A stretch of 60,650 bases of DNA from Hyphomonas atlantica corrig. (GTDB taxonomy: Bacteria; Pseudomonadota; Alphaproteobacteria; Caulobacterales; Hyphomonadaceae). The stretch is taken from NCBI RefSeq assembly GCF_000682715.1, contig NZ_AWFH01000009.1:1-60650 (forward strand). Direction: 5' to 3'. How positions within the stretch are numbered: position 1 is the stretch's first letter; each line of letters starts with the position of its first letter. The position numbers and the translations under genes were made by a program. A model generated the notes under the pieces. That model ran no database searches. It worked only from the letters and a program-made list of their open reading frames with translations, and was not told the origin of the DNA. Shown here piece after piece: positions 25,957 to 35,344 of this stretch.

Positions 25957-26938
25957 GTGCAGCGTTCAGTCTGGCTTCATCCGAGTCCGAGCCGGGCAGA
26001 CCGATGCGCAGATGTCTGTTCGACCACGCAAAACGCCTGACATAGATGCCCTGCTGGGCGAGCCCCCGCCAGAGTGTGTGAGCGTCCTCGCAGGTGACAT
26101 ATCGAAAGAGGTCTGTACCCTGAACAGGGCCTAATCGGTGTGCGCTGAGTATCTCGTCCAGCCTGTTGCACCGCTTTGACAGACGCCGGCGCATGTCCGC
26201 TTGCCAGTCCATATCGGAGTACGCAACGGCACCAATCTCCAGCGCATTCCCCGAGACTGGCCACACACCGAGTAGCTGATCGAATGCGTCTAATATGTCC
26301 ATCGGCGCCATGACCGCGCCGAGGCGGACACCGGCCAGACCGAAGAACTTTCCGAAAGAGCGCAGAATAATTAGTCCCGGCGCGCCTCCGCACGGCGCAA
26401 GACTGAAACCCGGGTTCAAATCTGCATAGGCTTCGTCGACAATCAGCCAGCCACCACGCCTCGCCAGTCTGGCGCGAGCCATTTCGAGTTCATCCAGAGA
26501 GAATACGCGCCCGTCAGGATTGTTCGGGTTGCACAACACAATCGCGTCTGCCGTATCCGCATGAGTGAGCGCATCAGCGCTTTCAATTACAATAGTTGAC
26601 GACGCGTTCCAGACCTGCTGATGGTCTCCGTAGGAGGGAGACAGCACGACGGTCTTTTCAGGTGAGATGATTTTCGGCAGCAAGCGGATCAGTAGCTCGC
26701 TGCCCGGCGATAGGCGGATGGACTCGGCGGGTGCACCCAACGCTTTCGTCATCGCGGCGAGGCAACGGGTATAGGCCTCTCGCGTCGGCAGGTGATGCAG
26801 CGCATCCGCGCTCGCAGGCTCTACTGGATAGGGCCAGGGATTGATACCTGTGGACAGGTCCAGCCAGGGCTCTGACGCATCCGGGAAAGCGGCCCGCATT
26901 CGGTCAAGCGAACCGCCATGCAACAGATCATCTGACAT
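25940..26938 (-). CDS. cobD: Threonine-phosphate decarboxylase (PLP enzyme)
   Basis: A 332-residue fold-type I PLP enzyme: NPNNPDG substrate loop, the Asp in LIVDEAYADL and the Schiff-base Lys in RSFGKFFGLAGVRLG. It makes (R)-1-amino-2-propanol phosphate for the cobinamide side chain, or fuses that role as CobC in aerobic-pathway naming. I start it at the ATG at 26938, which overlaps the cbiB stop by one base (TGATG); the longer frame would run into cbiB. It is the last gene of the riboswitch-led operon. Confidence 0.88.
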   Translation of the reverse strand: MSDDLLHGGSLDRMRAAFPDASEPWLDLSTGINPWPYPVEPASADALHHLPTREAYTRCLAAMTKALGAPAESIRLSPGSELLIRLLPKIISPEKTVVLSPSYGDHQQVWNASSTIVIESADALTHADTADAIVLCNPNNPDGRVFSLDELEMARARLARRGGWLIVDEAYADLNPGFSLAPCGGAPGLIILRSFGKFFGLAGVRLGAVMAPMDILDAFDQLLGVWPVSGNALEIGAVAYSDMDWQADMRRRLSKRCNRLDEILSAHRLGPVQGTDLFRYVTCEDAHTLWRGLAQQGIYVRRFAWSNRHLRIGLPGSDSDEARLNAALSLSV

Positions 26939-27888
26939 CAGATCAGCTCCACACCAGCAATCAGCGCGACGAAAACCATGCCAAGCAGACACGCCTTGCG
27001 ATAGATATTCAACCCCTTCGCCACATCTTCGGCAGTGGGGTCAGGTTGCCCCGGGTTAAGCCAGGCGTCGTCGCTGGTTTGGCCCTGATAACGCCGCGGC
27101 CCCGACAGGCGCACATCCAGAGCCCCGGCCATTGCGGCTTCAGGCCAGCCTGCATTTGGCGAGCGATGCTTGCGCGCATCCCGTATCATCACTTCGACCG
27201 AAGACGGGCGTCCGCTGGCCAGCGTGATCAACAATCCGGTAAGGCGCGCCGGTATCAAATTCGCGATATCGTCCAGCCTTGCTGCAAACCCTCCAAAGGC
27301 TTCGTGCTGTTCGCTGCGATGTCCGATCATGGAGTCGAGTGTATTGATAGCCTTGTAGGCCGCAATGCCCGGCAATCCAAACAGTACCCCCCAGAATACC
27401 GGTGCGATCACGCCATCGGACATGTTCTCTGAGAGGCTTTCGAGGGCGGCGCGCGAAATGCCCGCTTCGTCGAGCTGTTTGGGGTCACGCCCAACAATCA
27501 TGGAAACTGCTTTGCGCGCGGCCTCCATGTTTCCGGATGCAAGGGGAATTGCCACAGCGGCCACGTGCGTGTGCAGGCTGCGGGACGCGACAAGTGAGGA
27601 GGCGATCAGGCATTCCACCAGCCATCCCCACCATGTATTGGGTAAGGTATCCGATACTGCCCACGCAAATGCCGCTGTGCCTAATATAAGCAGTGACGAG
27701 AATAATCCGCCTAATGCATATTTGATCCAGTGGGGCCATCGCGGCCGGTTTAGTTGTTTGTCCGCCGCAGAAATTATCCAGCCCAACCAGACGACAGGAT
27801 GCCGGATAATACTGAACAATGGCTTGGGCCAGCCGAACAGCGCTTCGATCAACCACGCGCCCAGTAGGAGTGGCGCGTAAAGCATCAT
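26938..27888 (-). CDS. cbiB: Adenosylcobinamide-phosphate synthase CbiB
   Basis: A 316-residue membrane protein with about four to five helices and conserved segments LGWIISAADKQLNRP, ESLSENMSDGVIAPVFW and RDARKHRSPNAGWPEAAMAG, all hallmarks of CbiB/CobD synthases. It joins aminopropanol phosphate to adenosylcobyric acid at the inner membrane. Start overlaps the cobQ stop by four bases; its own stop overlaps the next start. Confidence 0.92.
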   Translation of the reverse strand: MMLYAPLLLGAWLIEALFGWPKPLFSIIRHPVVWLGWIISAADKQLNRPRWPHWIKYALGGLFSSLLILGTAAFAWAVSDTLPNTWWGWLVECLIASSLVASRSLHTHVAAVAIPLASGNMEAARKAVSMIVGRDPKQLDEAGISRAALESLSENMSDGVIAPVFWGVLFGLPGIAAYKAINTLDSMIGHRSEQHEAFGGFAARLDDIANLIPARLTGLLITLASGRPSSVEVMIRDARKHRSPNAGWPEAAMAGALDVRLSGPRRYQGQTSDDAWLNPGQPDPTAEDVAKGLNIYRKACLLGMVFVALIAGVELI

Positions 27889-29372
27889 GTTTTGTCCCGG
27901 CGCCAGCCGACTGGCTCGGCGAGATTCAGCAGCGCTTCAACATCGACGCTTGCCTCGACGCCATCAGCCAAATCATCCAGGGCGCCGTCAACGGCCGCGT
28001 CATAGTCGAGCGTGGATCGTCCGGAGTGGCCAACATGCTCCAGCCAGTCCCGCCGGAATTCATTGTTTGCGAAAGCGCCGTGAAAATAGGTGCCCATGAC
28101 CCGGCCATTCCCATTGCGTGCACCGTCTCTCTCACCTTCCAGCGTTGCAAAGGGACGGTCTGTATCGGGGCCATTCGTGCGACCAACATGAATGACGTAG
28201 CCGGATGTCGTTGACCCGATAAAGGTCTGCGCGTTCGAAACGGGGCGAACGTCCTTGTGGCGGGTCATTGTCGTTTCGACATCCAGCAGGCCGAGCCCCA
28301 GCGCTTCGCCGGGTTCACCATCCACGCCATGAGGGTCTGTGATGGATTGTCCAAGCATCTGGTAGCCACCGCAAATGCCCAGAACGCGACCACCCGCGCG
28401 AGCATGGGCCAGGATGTCGTGATCCCATCCCTGCGCGCGCATGAAGGCGAGTTCACCCAAAGTGGATTTGGTGCCAAACAGAATGACCACATCGGCGTCG
28501 CGCGGAATCGGCTGTCCGGGTCTGGTCCATTCAAACTCCACGCCGGGCTCAAGCTTTAGCGGGTCCGCATCATCGAAGTTTGCCATCCGGGAAAACATGG
28601 GGGCAGCAATCTTCAGCGTCTTGCCGGATTGGGTGGATGGCGTGCCCAACACCACAGCATCCTCGGCGGGCAGTTTTGCCGTAGCCGGTAGCCAGGGGAT
28701 AACGCCCAGACTCGGCCATTTCGTGCGTCGCTCAATCTCCCTGACCCCATCTTCGAACAAGGACGGGTCTCCGCGAAATTTGTTGACCAGAAAGGCGCGG
28801 ATCATGGCCGCGTCTTTCCTGTCGATTACTGTCCGAGTGCCAACAAGGCTGGCGATGACCCCGCCTTTTTCAATGTCACCAATCAGGCAGACCGGTACGC
28901 CGGCACGGCGCGCGAACCCCATATTGGCAATATCGCGCGCGCGCAGATTGGTTTCGGCTGGGCTGCCGGCGCCTTCGACGATGATCAGATCATGCTTTTC
29001 AGCGAGCCGGTCAAAGCTCTCCATGACTGCGCCCATCAATTGATCACGGCTTGCCATGTAATCTGCCGCCTCCATCGCGCGCAGGGCTTTGCCATGTACC
29101 ACTAGCTGAGACGCGCGGTCGGTCTGGGGCTTCAGCAGGACAGGGTTCATGTCCGTGTGAAGTTCCAGCCCCGCGGCACGTGCTTGCAGAGCCTGAGCCC
29201 GGCCAATTTCTCCGCCGCCGGGACAGGCGGCTGCATTATTGGACATGTTCTGCGGTTTGAATGGGGCCACACTCAAGCCTTGCCGACGCGCAATACGGCA
29301 AAGCGCAGCCGTCAGCACGGATTTTCCGACGTCAGAGCCGGTGCCTTGCAACATCAAGGCTCGAGCGGTCAC
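27885..29372 (-). CDS. cobQ: Cobyric acid synthase
   Basis: A 495-residue amidotransferase with the N-terminal ATP domain (MLQGTGSDVGKSVLTAALCR, KPQNMSNNA) and a C-terminal class I glutaminase triad (GICGGYQMLG nucleophile Cys, late His in GTYFHGAF). It amidates four side chains of adenosylcobyrinic diamide. The start is a GTG at 29372 that overlaps the btuD stop (GTGA). Presence of CobQ means the cell can work from incomplete corrinoids, not just finished cobinamide. Confidence 0.92.
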   Translation of the reverse strand: MTARALMLQGTGSDVGKSVLTAALCRIARRQGLSVAPFKPQNMSNNAAACPGGGEIGRAQALQARAAGLELHTDMNPVLLKPQTDRASQLVVHGKALRAMEAADYMASRDQLMGAVMESFDRLAEKHDLIIVEGAGSPAETNLRARDIANMGFARRAGVPVCLIGDIEKGGVIASLVGTRTVIDRKDAAMIRAFLVNKFRGDPSLFEDGVREIERRTKWPSLGVIPWLPATAKLPAEDAVVLGTPSTQSGKTLKIAAPMFSRMANFDDADPLKLEPGVEFEWTRPGQPIPRDADVVILFGTKSTLGELAFMRAQGWDHDILAHARAGGRVLGICGGYQMLGQSITDPHGVDGEPGEALGLGLLDVETTMTRHKDVRPVSNAQTFIGSTTSGYVIHVGRTNGPDTDRPFATLEGERDGARNGNGRVMGTYFHGAFANNEFRRDWLEHVGHSGRSTLDYDAAVDGALDDLADGVEASVDVEALLNLAEPVGWRRDKT

Positions 29373-30130
29373 ACAGCACCTTCGATGAAGATCTGGGTGC
29401 CCTCAATACGGGCGGTGACGCCATAAATGTCCTTGAGCCGATCAGGCGTAAGTGTGTCGGCTGGTGGTCCATCGGCGACGATCCTGCCATCCTTCATCCA
29501 GATCATTCGCGACGCATACCGGGCCGCAAGCTGAATATCGTGCAGTACGACAAGCGCGCCGCCGCCGTGGTCGACATAGGATTTGATCAGGTCGAGAATT
29601 CGGAATTGCTGGCGTGGGTCGAGCGCGGCAATCGGCTCGTCCGCGATCAGCAAGGGGGCTTCGGCGGCAAAGGCCCGGGCACAGTGTACGCGCGCCAGTT
29701 CGCCGCCTGACAGCGTGTTTGTCTTGCGCGTGGCGAGGTCTGAGAGCCCGCAGGCCTGAAGCGCGCGGTCAACTGCCTCGGCGTCCAGCCCTTTCAGGCG
29801 GCCAAGCGGCGCGCCATGACTGAACCGCCCGAGAGACACGACGTCTCGGACCGAATTGGGCCAAGCGAGCGGACGGGTCTGGGGCAGGTAGGCAATCTGA
29901 CGGGCGCGTTCTGCTGGTGACAGCGTCGTTACATCGGCTCCCCCTAGCAGGCGTTGTCCCGCGCTGACATCCTGCAGCCCCATCGCGGCGCGAATGAGAC
30001 TGGTCTTGCCTGCGCCGTTCGGACCGAGCAGCGCGACAAACTCCCCGCGTGCCAAAGCAAAGCTCGCATCATCGACCAGCATGGACTTATCCGCATGGAC
30101 AGAGACGTTCTTTACGGTCAACTCAGTCAT
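29369..30130 (-). CDS. btuD: Vitamin B12 ABC importer ATPase
   Basis: A 253-residue ABC ATPase: Walker A GPNGAGKTS, signature LSGGELARVH, Walker B LLIADEPIAALD, switch His in VVLHDIQLAARYA. Together with BtuC and BtuF it imports corrinoid from the periplasm. The ATG at 30130 overlaps the end of btuC by eight bases and follows GGGCTGGAA; the longer frame is not used as it would add an atypical extension inside btuC. Confidence 0.88.
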   Translation of the reverse strand: MTELTVKNVSVHADKSMLVDDASFALARGEFVALLGPNGAGKTSLIRAAMGLQDVSAGQRLLGGADVTTLSPAERARQIAYLPQTRPLAWPNSVRDVVSLGRFSHGAPLGRLKGLDAEAVDRALQACGLSDLATRKTNTLSGGELARVHCARAFAAEAPLLIADEPIAALDPRQQFRILDLIKSYVDHGGGALVVLHDIQLAARYASRMIWMKDGRIVADGPPADTLTPDRLKDIYGVTARIEGTQIFIEGAV

Positions 30131-31115
30131 TTCCAGCCCGCCTTTGCATCGCGATCCAGACAAAGGCTGGTGCACCGATCAGGGCGGCGACGACGCCGAG
30201 CTTAAGCTCCGATGACGTGGGGATCAGGCGTACGAAAATATCTGCAACGACAAGGATAAGACCGGAAAGAAGCGCGGACGGGATCAATGAGCGCGCCGGA
30301 TCGTGTCCCACGAATGGCCGGATGATGTGCGGCGCGACAATGCCGACAAATCCGATCGCGCCAGCCAGGGCGACTGCGCCGCCAGTTGCCAGACCCGCGC
30401 CCACAACGGTCGCGATGCGTTGCCGCCGAAGGTCAAGTCCGATGCCGCTTGCAGCCTCTTCGCCCAAAGTCAGAGCGGACAGGCCCCGCCGCGTTGCGAA
30501 CAGGATCAGCCCGCCTGCAAGGATGAACGGCGCAGCCAGCCTGATCTCGTCAAAGCTGCGATTGGCGACTGAGCCAAGCATCCAGTTGATCATGTCGGAG
30601 AGGGAGAAAGGGTTCGGCGCCAGGTTCATCAACAAGCTCATCGCTGCTCCTGCAAAGCTGGACAGGCCGACTCCAATCAGGATGAGCGTCACCACTGATT
30701 GTGTTCTCAGGGCCGCAATTGTTATCACCGCAGTTGCCGTCAGTGCACCAATAATTGCCGCGATTGGCAGGGCCCAGGGCGTGATCGTCGCGATGCCGTA
30801 GTAGAGCGAGAACGTAGCCATCAGGGACGCCGACGCTGACACGCCCAGCACGCCGGGCTCGGCCAGAGGGTTTCTTAGCAATCCCTGCAGCGCTGCGCCG
30901 CTGATGCCGAGGGCGGCGCCCACAATATAGGCCGCGATCGCGCGGGGCAGGCGGATCTGCCACACGACCAACCGGTCTCCGGCGTTCGCGCCGCCGAACA
31001 GGGCTGACAGGAGGCGGTCTGCCGGGAGCGCTGTCGAGCCCAGGAAGCAGGCGGCGACGAGGGCGATGACACTCGCGATGATCAGCGCAGGCATGAGAAG
31101 GGAGTCACGCATCAT
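30123..31115 (-). CDS. btuC: Vitamin B12 ABC importer permease
   Basis: A 330-residue FecCD/BtuC-type permease with about ten membrane helices, VWQIRLPRAIAAYIVGAALG near residue 50, GLLRNPLAEPGVLGVSA and GFVGIVAPHIIRPFVGHD, the family's signature stretches. It forms the inner-membrane channel for BtuF-delivered corrinoid. Start overlaps the btuF stop (ATGA). The B12 context, not the permease sequence, decides the substrate. Confidence 0.9.
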   Translation of the reverse strand: MMRDSLLMPALIIASVIALVAACFLGSTALPADRLLSALFGGANAGDRLVVWQIRLPRAIAAYIVGAALGISGAALQGLLRNPLAEPGVLGVSASASLMATFSLYYGIATITPWALPIAAIIGALTATAVITIAALRTQSVVTLILIGVGLSSFAGAAMSLLMNLAPNPFSLSDMINWMLGSVANRSFDEIRLAAPFILAGGLILFATRRGLSALTLGEEAASGIGLDLRRQRIATVVGAGLATGGAVALAGAIGFVGIVAPHIIRPFVGHDPARSLIPSALLSGLILVVADIFVRLIPTSSELKLGVVAALIGAPAFVWIAMQRRAGND

Positions 31116-31939
31116 CGCTCTGTCCCTTCCGCCATTGCTTCAACGGCATCCATCAGAAACCAGCCGCTGCAGGATGTCCATGCGCCTTCGAGAGAGACCA
31201 CCTCGCTCTTGGTCAGCTGTGTCCGCGCAACGGGATGTTTCATGGGGCTCCACGCGTCGGGATGATTGGTTCTGGAGCCAAAGAATGCGGCCGCGACAAG
31301 ATCTGGCTTTTCATAGGCGAGCCGTTCCAGCGGAATGGACCGCCAGCCAGGCTCGGTCTGCATGTTGGTCAGGCCAGCAGCTTCGATCATTTCATGGATC
31401 AGCGACCCCGGACCCGTCGTTACGCCGGCGGGGGTCATGTAGAGGGCGACTTGCCCATCCGTGCGCTGGCGGAGATCGGCCAGCCTTTGTTGCATCTGCG
31501 CATTTACGGCCGCACCCCGTTCGCTTTCGCCGAGTTCGTCCGCGATGCGTTGCGTGTTCGCCATGACGGACGGGATGTCAGGCGTCCAGCCAACATCCAC
31601 CACTGGGACACCGGCCTTGCGGAAAAAGGCGGACGCGTTCGGCCCACCTCCATAGGTGCGCACCACGAGGTCTGGCTTCAGGATGAGAACGTCTTCGGCG
31701 GTGGGGCGGACGGTTGGCAAACCCTCCGCAGCGTCGCGCATATAGGAAAACTCCCGCGCCGCATCGGGCGAGAGCGCCAGAATGTGCTCCCGGTCGAGAA
31801 GTTTCAGGACGTACTGATCCGCGCAATAATCGAGACTGACCACCCGTACAGGGCGGTCGGGCCGCTCTGCCTCCGGTGCCAGGCCCTGTCCGCATGCGGA
31901 CAGGAGCAGGGCGATCAGGGGGGCAATCAGTCTCGTCAT
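31112..31939 (-). CDS. btuF: Corrinoid-binding periplasmic lipoprotein BtuF-like
   Basis: A 275-residue class III substrate-binding protein with a lipobox (LLLSACGQG, lipidated Cys16), VRVVSLDYCADQYVLKL as first strand, and two lobes joined by a long helix. It would carry corrinoid from BtuB to BtuCD while tethered to a membrane. It lies seven bases after btuB and overlaps btuC by four. Assignment rests on family plus operon. Confidence 0.88.
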   Translation of the reverse strand: MTRLIAPLIALLLSACGQGLAPEAERPDRPVRVVSLDYCADQYVLKLLDREHILALSPDAAREFSYMRDAAEGLPTVRPTAEDVLILKPDLVVRTYGGGPNASAFFRKAGVPVVDVGWTPDIPSVMANTQRIADELGESERGAAVNAQMQQRLADLRQRTDGQVALYMTPAGVTTGPGSLIHEMIEAAGLTNMQTEPGWRSIPLERLAYEKPDLVAAAFFGSRTNHPDAWSPMKHPVARTQLTKSEVVSLEGAWTSCSGWFLMDAVEAMAEGTER

Positions 31940-31946
31940 TATGTGC

Positions 31947-33794
31947 CTAGAATCGCAGGCGGATGCCGAGGGAACCAGACGTTCCCGGCGTGCCGTAGCC
32001 TAGGATTTGCTGATAATCCTCATCAAAGAGGTTCTCGATCCGCCCGTAAAGCTCGACCTTTTCATTGATGTCGTAGCGTCCAGTCAGGTCGAGCCGTGTC
32101 CAGCTGTCCAGGTCGGTGCCGTTGGTGTTGGCTTCCTCGCCATTGTGGCGCACGATCACGGATCCGGCGAACGGGCCTTCAGGGTCGAGAGAGAGCGTCA
32201 CATTGGCGGAATTTTCCGGCAGTCGTGAGAGCTCGTTGCCGTCACCGTCTTCGGCGTCGATATAGGTGTAGTTCGCAGAAACATTCAGCCATTCCGTGAG
32301 GCTGTAGGCGCCGACCAGTTCGATGCCCTGAGACTCAACAAATGCGATGTTGTCATAGCCAGCCGTGAAGGAAAAATCGATGAGATTGTCGGTTTCCTGG
32401 TCGAACACGGTCGCGCCCAGCATCAGGCGTTGATCCGCAGAGCGCCACTCAACACCGATGTCGAAGGCTTCGGACGTTTCCGGCTTGAGATTCGGGTTTG
32501 GAGCCGTCAGCCCGCAGAACGTGCAGATATAGGTCGACTGGAAAATGCTCGGTGCCTTGAACCCTTGCGCCCAGCTGGCGCGCACGATCAATTGGTCAGT
32601 GGCGTTCCATGCCGCAGCGGCACGTCCTGTTGTCTCGGAGCCGAAGCCATCATGGTCGTCGATGCGAACGCCGCCCGTCAGGGTCAGTGTTTCGACCGGC
32701 TTGTATTCGTAGAGTGCGAACAGGCTGTCGATAGCTGAGTCCTGATCGTTTGCTGATGTTTCTTCTCGCTCAGCACCAAAGGCCAGCTTGTTCGCATCAT
32801 TGATGTTCAGTGTGCCCTGGTACCGGTAAAGGACGCGGTCGCCTTCGGTCAGGTAGCTCTGTGCACCGTTTGAGACATTCTCGCGTTCAATGTCGGAATA
32901 GCCGATCTGCACGAGATTATCGAGCAAGCCGTCAAACAGGGGAGCTTTCAGGGTGACATATCCCGTCAGCGTTTCGGAGTTCGAGACTTCGTCGCCATCG
33001 GCAACATTGCCCTGCGCACTGCCGGAATAGCTGTCATACTCGGACTCTGTGTCGCTCCATAGGATGCTGGTTTCGAGACGGACGCTGTTTGGCAGGTTCA
33101 GGCCGCCTTTGGCGGACACGGTCTGGGACTCATAGGCGTCATCTTCCGTGTTGCCATTGTCCTCATCCGCCTTGGAAATGCCATCCGTGGTCAGGCCCGT
33201 GGCCGCGATTCGGAAATCGCCGGTTTCACTGGCATTGCTGATGGCTGCGCCGCCGCGAAGCGTATTGAAAGAGCCGTACTCGCCGAATACGGATCCGGTG
33301 AGGCCTTCGCTTGGCTGCTTCGTGGTGATGGATACCACGCCGCCGATGGCATCGCTGCCCCATAGTGTCGATTGCGGGCCTTTCAGCACTTCGATGCGCT
33401 CAATATTGTCCGTGTCGAGATAGGCGAAATTGTATCCGCCACCGGTTCCGGTCGGGTCGTTTACCGGAACTCCGTCAATCAGGACAAGAGTCTGGTCACT
33501 GGAAGCGCCGCGAATGCGAACGCTGGCATTACCGCCAAAGGCGCCATTCTGATTGACGGTGACGCCCGGTGCGGTCGCCACTGCGTCCAGAGCGAAGTCA
33601 ACGCCCAGCTCGTCGAGGTCTTCATTCGTGATGAGCGAGACGCTGGAGCCGATTTCCGTCAGCGTCTGGTCAAGGCGCGAGCCGTTGACTGTGATGGTGT
33701 CCAGCTTGGTTTCTTCTGCGGTGTCCGTCTGTGCGAGTGCAGATAATGACGCACCGAAAGCAACAGCTCCGAGGAGAGCGGTTTTGTAAAACAT
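31947..33794 (-). CDS. btuB: TonB-dependent vitamin B12 receptor BtuB
   Basis: A 615-residue receptor: signal peptide ending SALAQ, TonB box LDTITVNGS, plug with GGNASVRIRGASSDQTLVLIDGVPVNDP and a 22-strand barrel ending in LRF. Length and plug match BtuB, and a cobalamin riboswitch directly upstream fixes the substrate. The ATG at 33794 is eight bases after GAGGAA; an ATG five codons upstream would place this ribosome-binding site inside the coding region and is rejected. First gene of a seven-gene operon. Confidence 0.93.
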   Translation of the reverse strand: MFYKTALLGAVAFGASLSALAQTDTAEETKLDTITVNGSRLDQTLTEIGSSVSLITNEDLDELGVDFALDAVATAPGVTVNQNGAFGGNASVRIRGASSDQTLVLIDGVPVNDPTGTGGGYNFAYLDTDNIERIEVLKGPQSTLWGSDAIGGVVSITTKQPSEGLTGSVFGEYGSFNTLRGGAAISNASETGDFRIAATGLTTDGISKADEDNGNTEDDAYESQTVSAKGGLNLPNSVRLETSILWSDTESEYDSYSGSAQGNVADGDEVSNSETLTGYVTLKAPLFDGLLDNLVQIGYSDIERENVSNGAQSYLTEGDRVLYRYQGTLNINDANKLAFGAEREETSANDQDSAIDSLFALYEYKPVETLTLTGGVRIDDHDGFGSETTGRAAAAWNATDQLIVRASWAQGFKAPSIFQSTYICTFCGLTAPNPNLKPETSEAFDIGVEWRSADQRLMLGATVFDQETDNLIDFSFTAGYDNIAFVESQGIELVGAYSLTEWLNVSANYTYIDAEDGDGNELSRLPENSANVTLSLDPEGPFAGSVIVRHNGEEANTNGTDLDSWTRLDLTGRYDINEKVELYGRIENLFDEDYQQILGYGTPGTSGSLGIRLRF

Positions 33795-33970
33795 GTGTTT
33801 TCCTCGCATCCCAGCCGCCCGAATGGTGGATGCAGTTCATAACGACAATCTGGCCTCACCTTGTGATCGGTGCGGACGGCCAGGCCCAAGGTTCGGATGT
33901 CGTTACAAAGGAGAGGCACGCAGCCTTCCCGCCCGCTGAGAACTATTCCCGGCCTCCGGACGAACGACGC

Positions 33971-34131
33971 GATGGCAGGTCTCCTGGCTCACCGATCTGC
34001 GTTCCTGGCCGCCTTCCCAGAGCTGTTGCTCCAGTGGCTTTCGTGGCCATGAACTCCCGGTTCACAGTTGCGGGTACAGCGCCGAATTCTCATCGGCTTC
34101 CCTCTTAGCTTTCCTTGCAGAAAGCACCATC
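33971..34131 (-). promoter_or_regulatory. Cobalamin riboswitch controlling btuB operon
   Basis: Read on the minus strand, a closing stem GATGG (34127-34131) pairs with CCATC (33971-33975). Inside are the conserved core GAGGGAAGCCGATGAGAATT, then CGCAACTGTGA, and near the 3' end the B12 box GAGCCAGGAGACCTGCC (33974-33990). The aptamer is about 161 bases and ends about 177 bases before btuB. Adenosylcobalamin binding should lower expression of btuB-F-C-D-cobQ-cbiB-cobD. Confidence 0.95.
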
Positions 34132-34139
34132 TGGCGCTC

Positions 34140-34168
34140 GTATTGTTGCAAGCCTGTCACGCTGTCAA
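34140..34168 (-). promoter_or_regulatory. Likely promoter of the riboswitch-led operon
   Basis: On the minus strand TTGACA (34163-34168) and CAATAC (34140-34145) are 17 bases apart, just before the aptamer's first stem. The -35 is perfect; the -10 is weak. Confidence 0.5.
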
Positions 34169-34202
34169 TACTGCACGCACGACAGGATGCGCGGCAAATT
34201 GG

Positions 34203-34805
34203 TCAGAAATCGACGCCGCGCTTGGCCTTCAGGCCCGCTTTGAAGGGGTGCTTGATTTCGACCATTTCGCTGACGAGGTCGGCATAGTCGCAAAGCGCCG
34301 GCTTGGCGTCGCGCCCTGTCAGGATCACGCTTGTCTGGCCGGACCTCGCCTTCAGCCCGTCCAGCACGGCATCAACCGTCAGATAGTCATAGCGCATCGC
34401 GATGTTGATCTCGTCGAGCACGACCAGATCATACTTGCCGCTTGCCATCATGTCTTTCGCGCGTGCAAAGGCGGCCTCCGCGGCGGCAATGTCCCGGGCC
34501 TTGTCCTGCGTGTCCCAGGTGAAGCCTTCGCCCATTGTGTGCCAGTCCAGTTGGTCTGGGAACTTGCTGAAAAATTGCCGTTCGCCGGTGATCCATTTTC
34601 CTTTGATAAATTGGACGACGCCAACTTTCTGGCCCCAACCAAGTGCGCGGGCGATCACGCCGAAGGCGGAGCTGGACTTCCCCTTGCCATTGCCTGTGTG
34701 GACCAGCACCAATCCGCGATCCGGCACGGATGCCGCGTCCGTTTTCTTGCGCTGTTCTTCCTGAAGCGCCTTCATCTTTTCGGTGTGGGATGTGTCGTCC
34801 GTCAT
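34203..34805 (-). CDS. cobO: Corrinoid adenosyltransferase (CobO/BtuR type)
   Basis: A 200-residue ATP:cob(I)alamin adenosyltransferase: P-loop HTGNGKGKSSSAFG at about 36-49, VVQFIKGKW, LVVLDEINIAMRY and a C-terminal KHPFKAGLKAKRGVDF, all typical. It attaches the 5'-deoxyadenosyl group to reduced corrinoid. Last gene of cobT-cobS-cobC-cobO, overlapping cobC by four bases. It ends 35 bases before the promoter of the btuB operon on the same strand, so read-through would enter the riboswitch. Confidence 0.93.
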   Translation of the reverse strand: MTDDTSHTEKMKALQEEQRKKTDAASVPDRGLVLVHTGNGKGKSSSAFGVIARALGWGQKVGVVQFIKGKWITGERQFFSKFPDQLDWHTMGEGFTWDTQDKARDIAAAEAAFARAKDMMASGKYDLVVLDEINIAMRYDYLTVDAVLDGLKARSGQTSVILTGRDAKPALCDYADLVSEMVEIKHPFKAGLKAKRGVDF

Positions 34806-35344
34806 GACGGGGCGCTCCTCGGTCTGTGCTCCAGCAGCGTGACATGCCCCCCATAGGACACTGTGCTGCGATAATGATGGTCTCCGCCCAGTGCGGCGAA
34901 AGCCGCCTTGATCACCCCGGCATGGGTCACGATGAGCGTGTGAGTATCCGGTGTGTTCAGGTCTGAAATTGCGGCGCGGGTGCGCGCGGTGAGTTCGGCA
35001 ACGCTTTCGCCGCCATGCGGACGCGCGTCAAGCAAGTCATTGGCCCAGGCGTCAAGCTCGTGTCGGGGCAGGTCGCCCCAGGCCTGCATCTCCCATCGGC
35101 CGAAATCCATCTCGATCAATCGGTGGTCCCGGATGGGGGAAAGACCTGTCTGTTCTCCCACGAAGTCTGCCAGGCTGGCACAGCGCATTAGCGGGCTGGA
35201 GAAGATGCGGTCGATCCGTGGCAGAGAGACTACGACGCGCGCCGCTTCCTCGGCGAATGTGTCCACCACATCCAGGTCCGTCCGCCCATAGCAGATGCCC
35301 GGCGCGACATCTGGCGTCGTATGGCGCAGCAGCGTCAGAGCCAT
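34802..35344 (-). CDS. cobC: Histidine phosphatase, probable alpha-ribazole phosphatase CobC
   Basis: A 180-residue phosphoglycerate-mutase-fold enzyme: LLRHTTP at 5-11 (catalytic His8), FSSPLMRC, PHGGESVAEL with the acid residue and VTHAGVIK with the second His. In this operon its role should be removal of phosphate from alpha-ribazole-5'-phosphate or from cobalamin phosphate at the end of loop assembly. Family membership alone would not show this; position between cobS and cobO does. It overlaps cobS by ten bases. Confidence 0.85.
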   Translation of the reverse strand: MALTLLRHTTPDVAPGICYGRTDLDVVDTFAEEAARVVVSLPRIDRIFSSPLMRCASLADFVGEQTGLSPIRDHRLIEMDFGRWEMQAWGDLPRHELDAWANDLLDARPHGGESVAELTARTRAAISDLNTPDTHTLIVTHAGVIKAAFAALGGDHHYRSTVSYGGHVTLLEHRPRSAPS

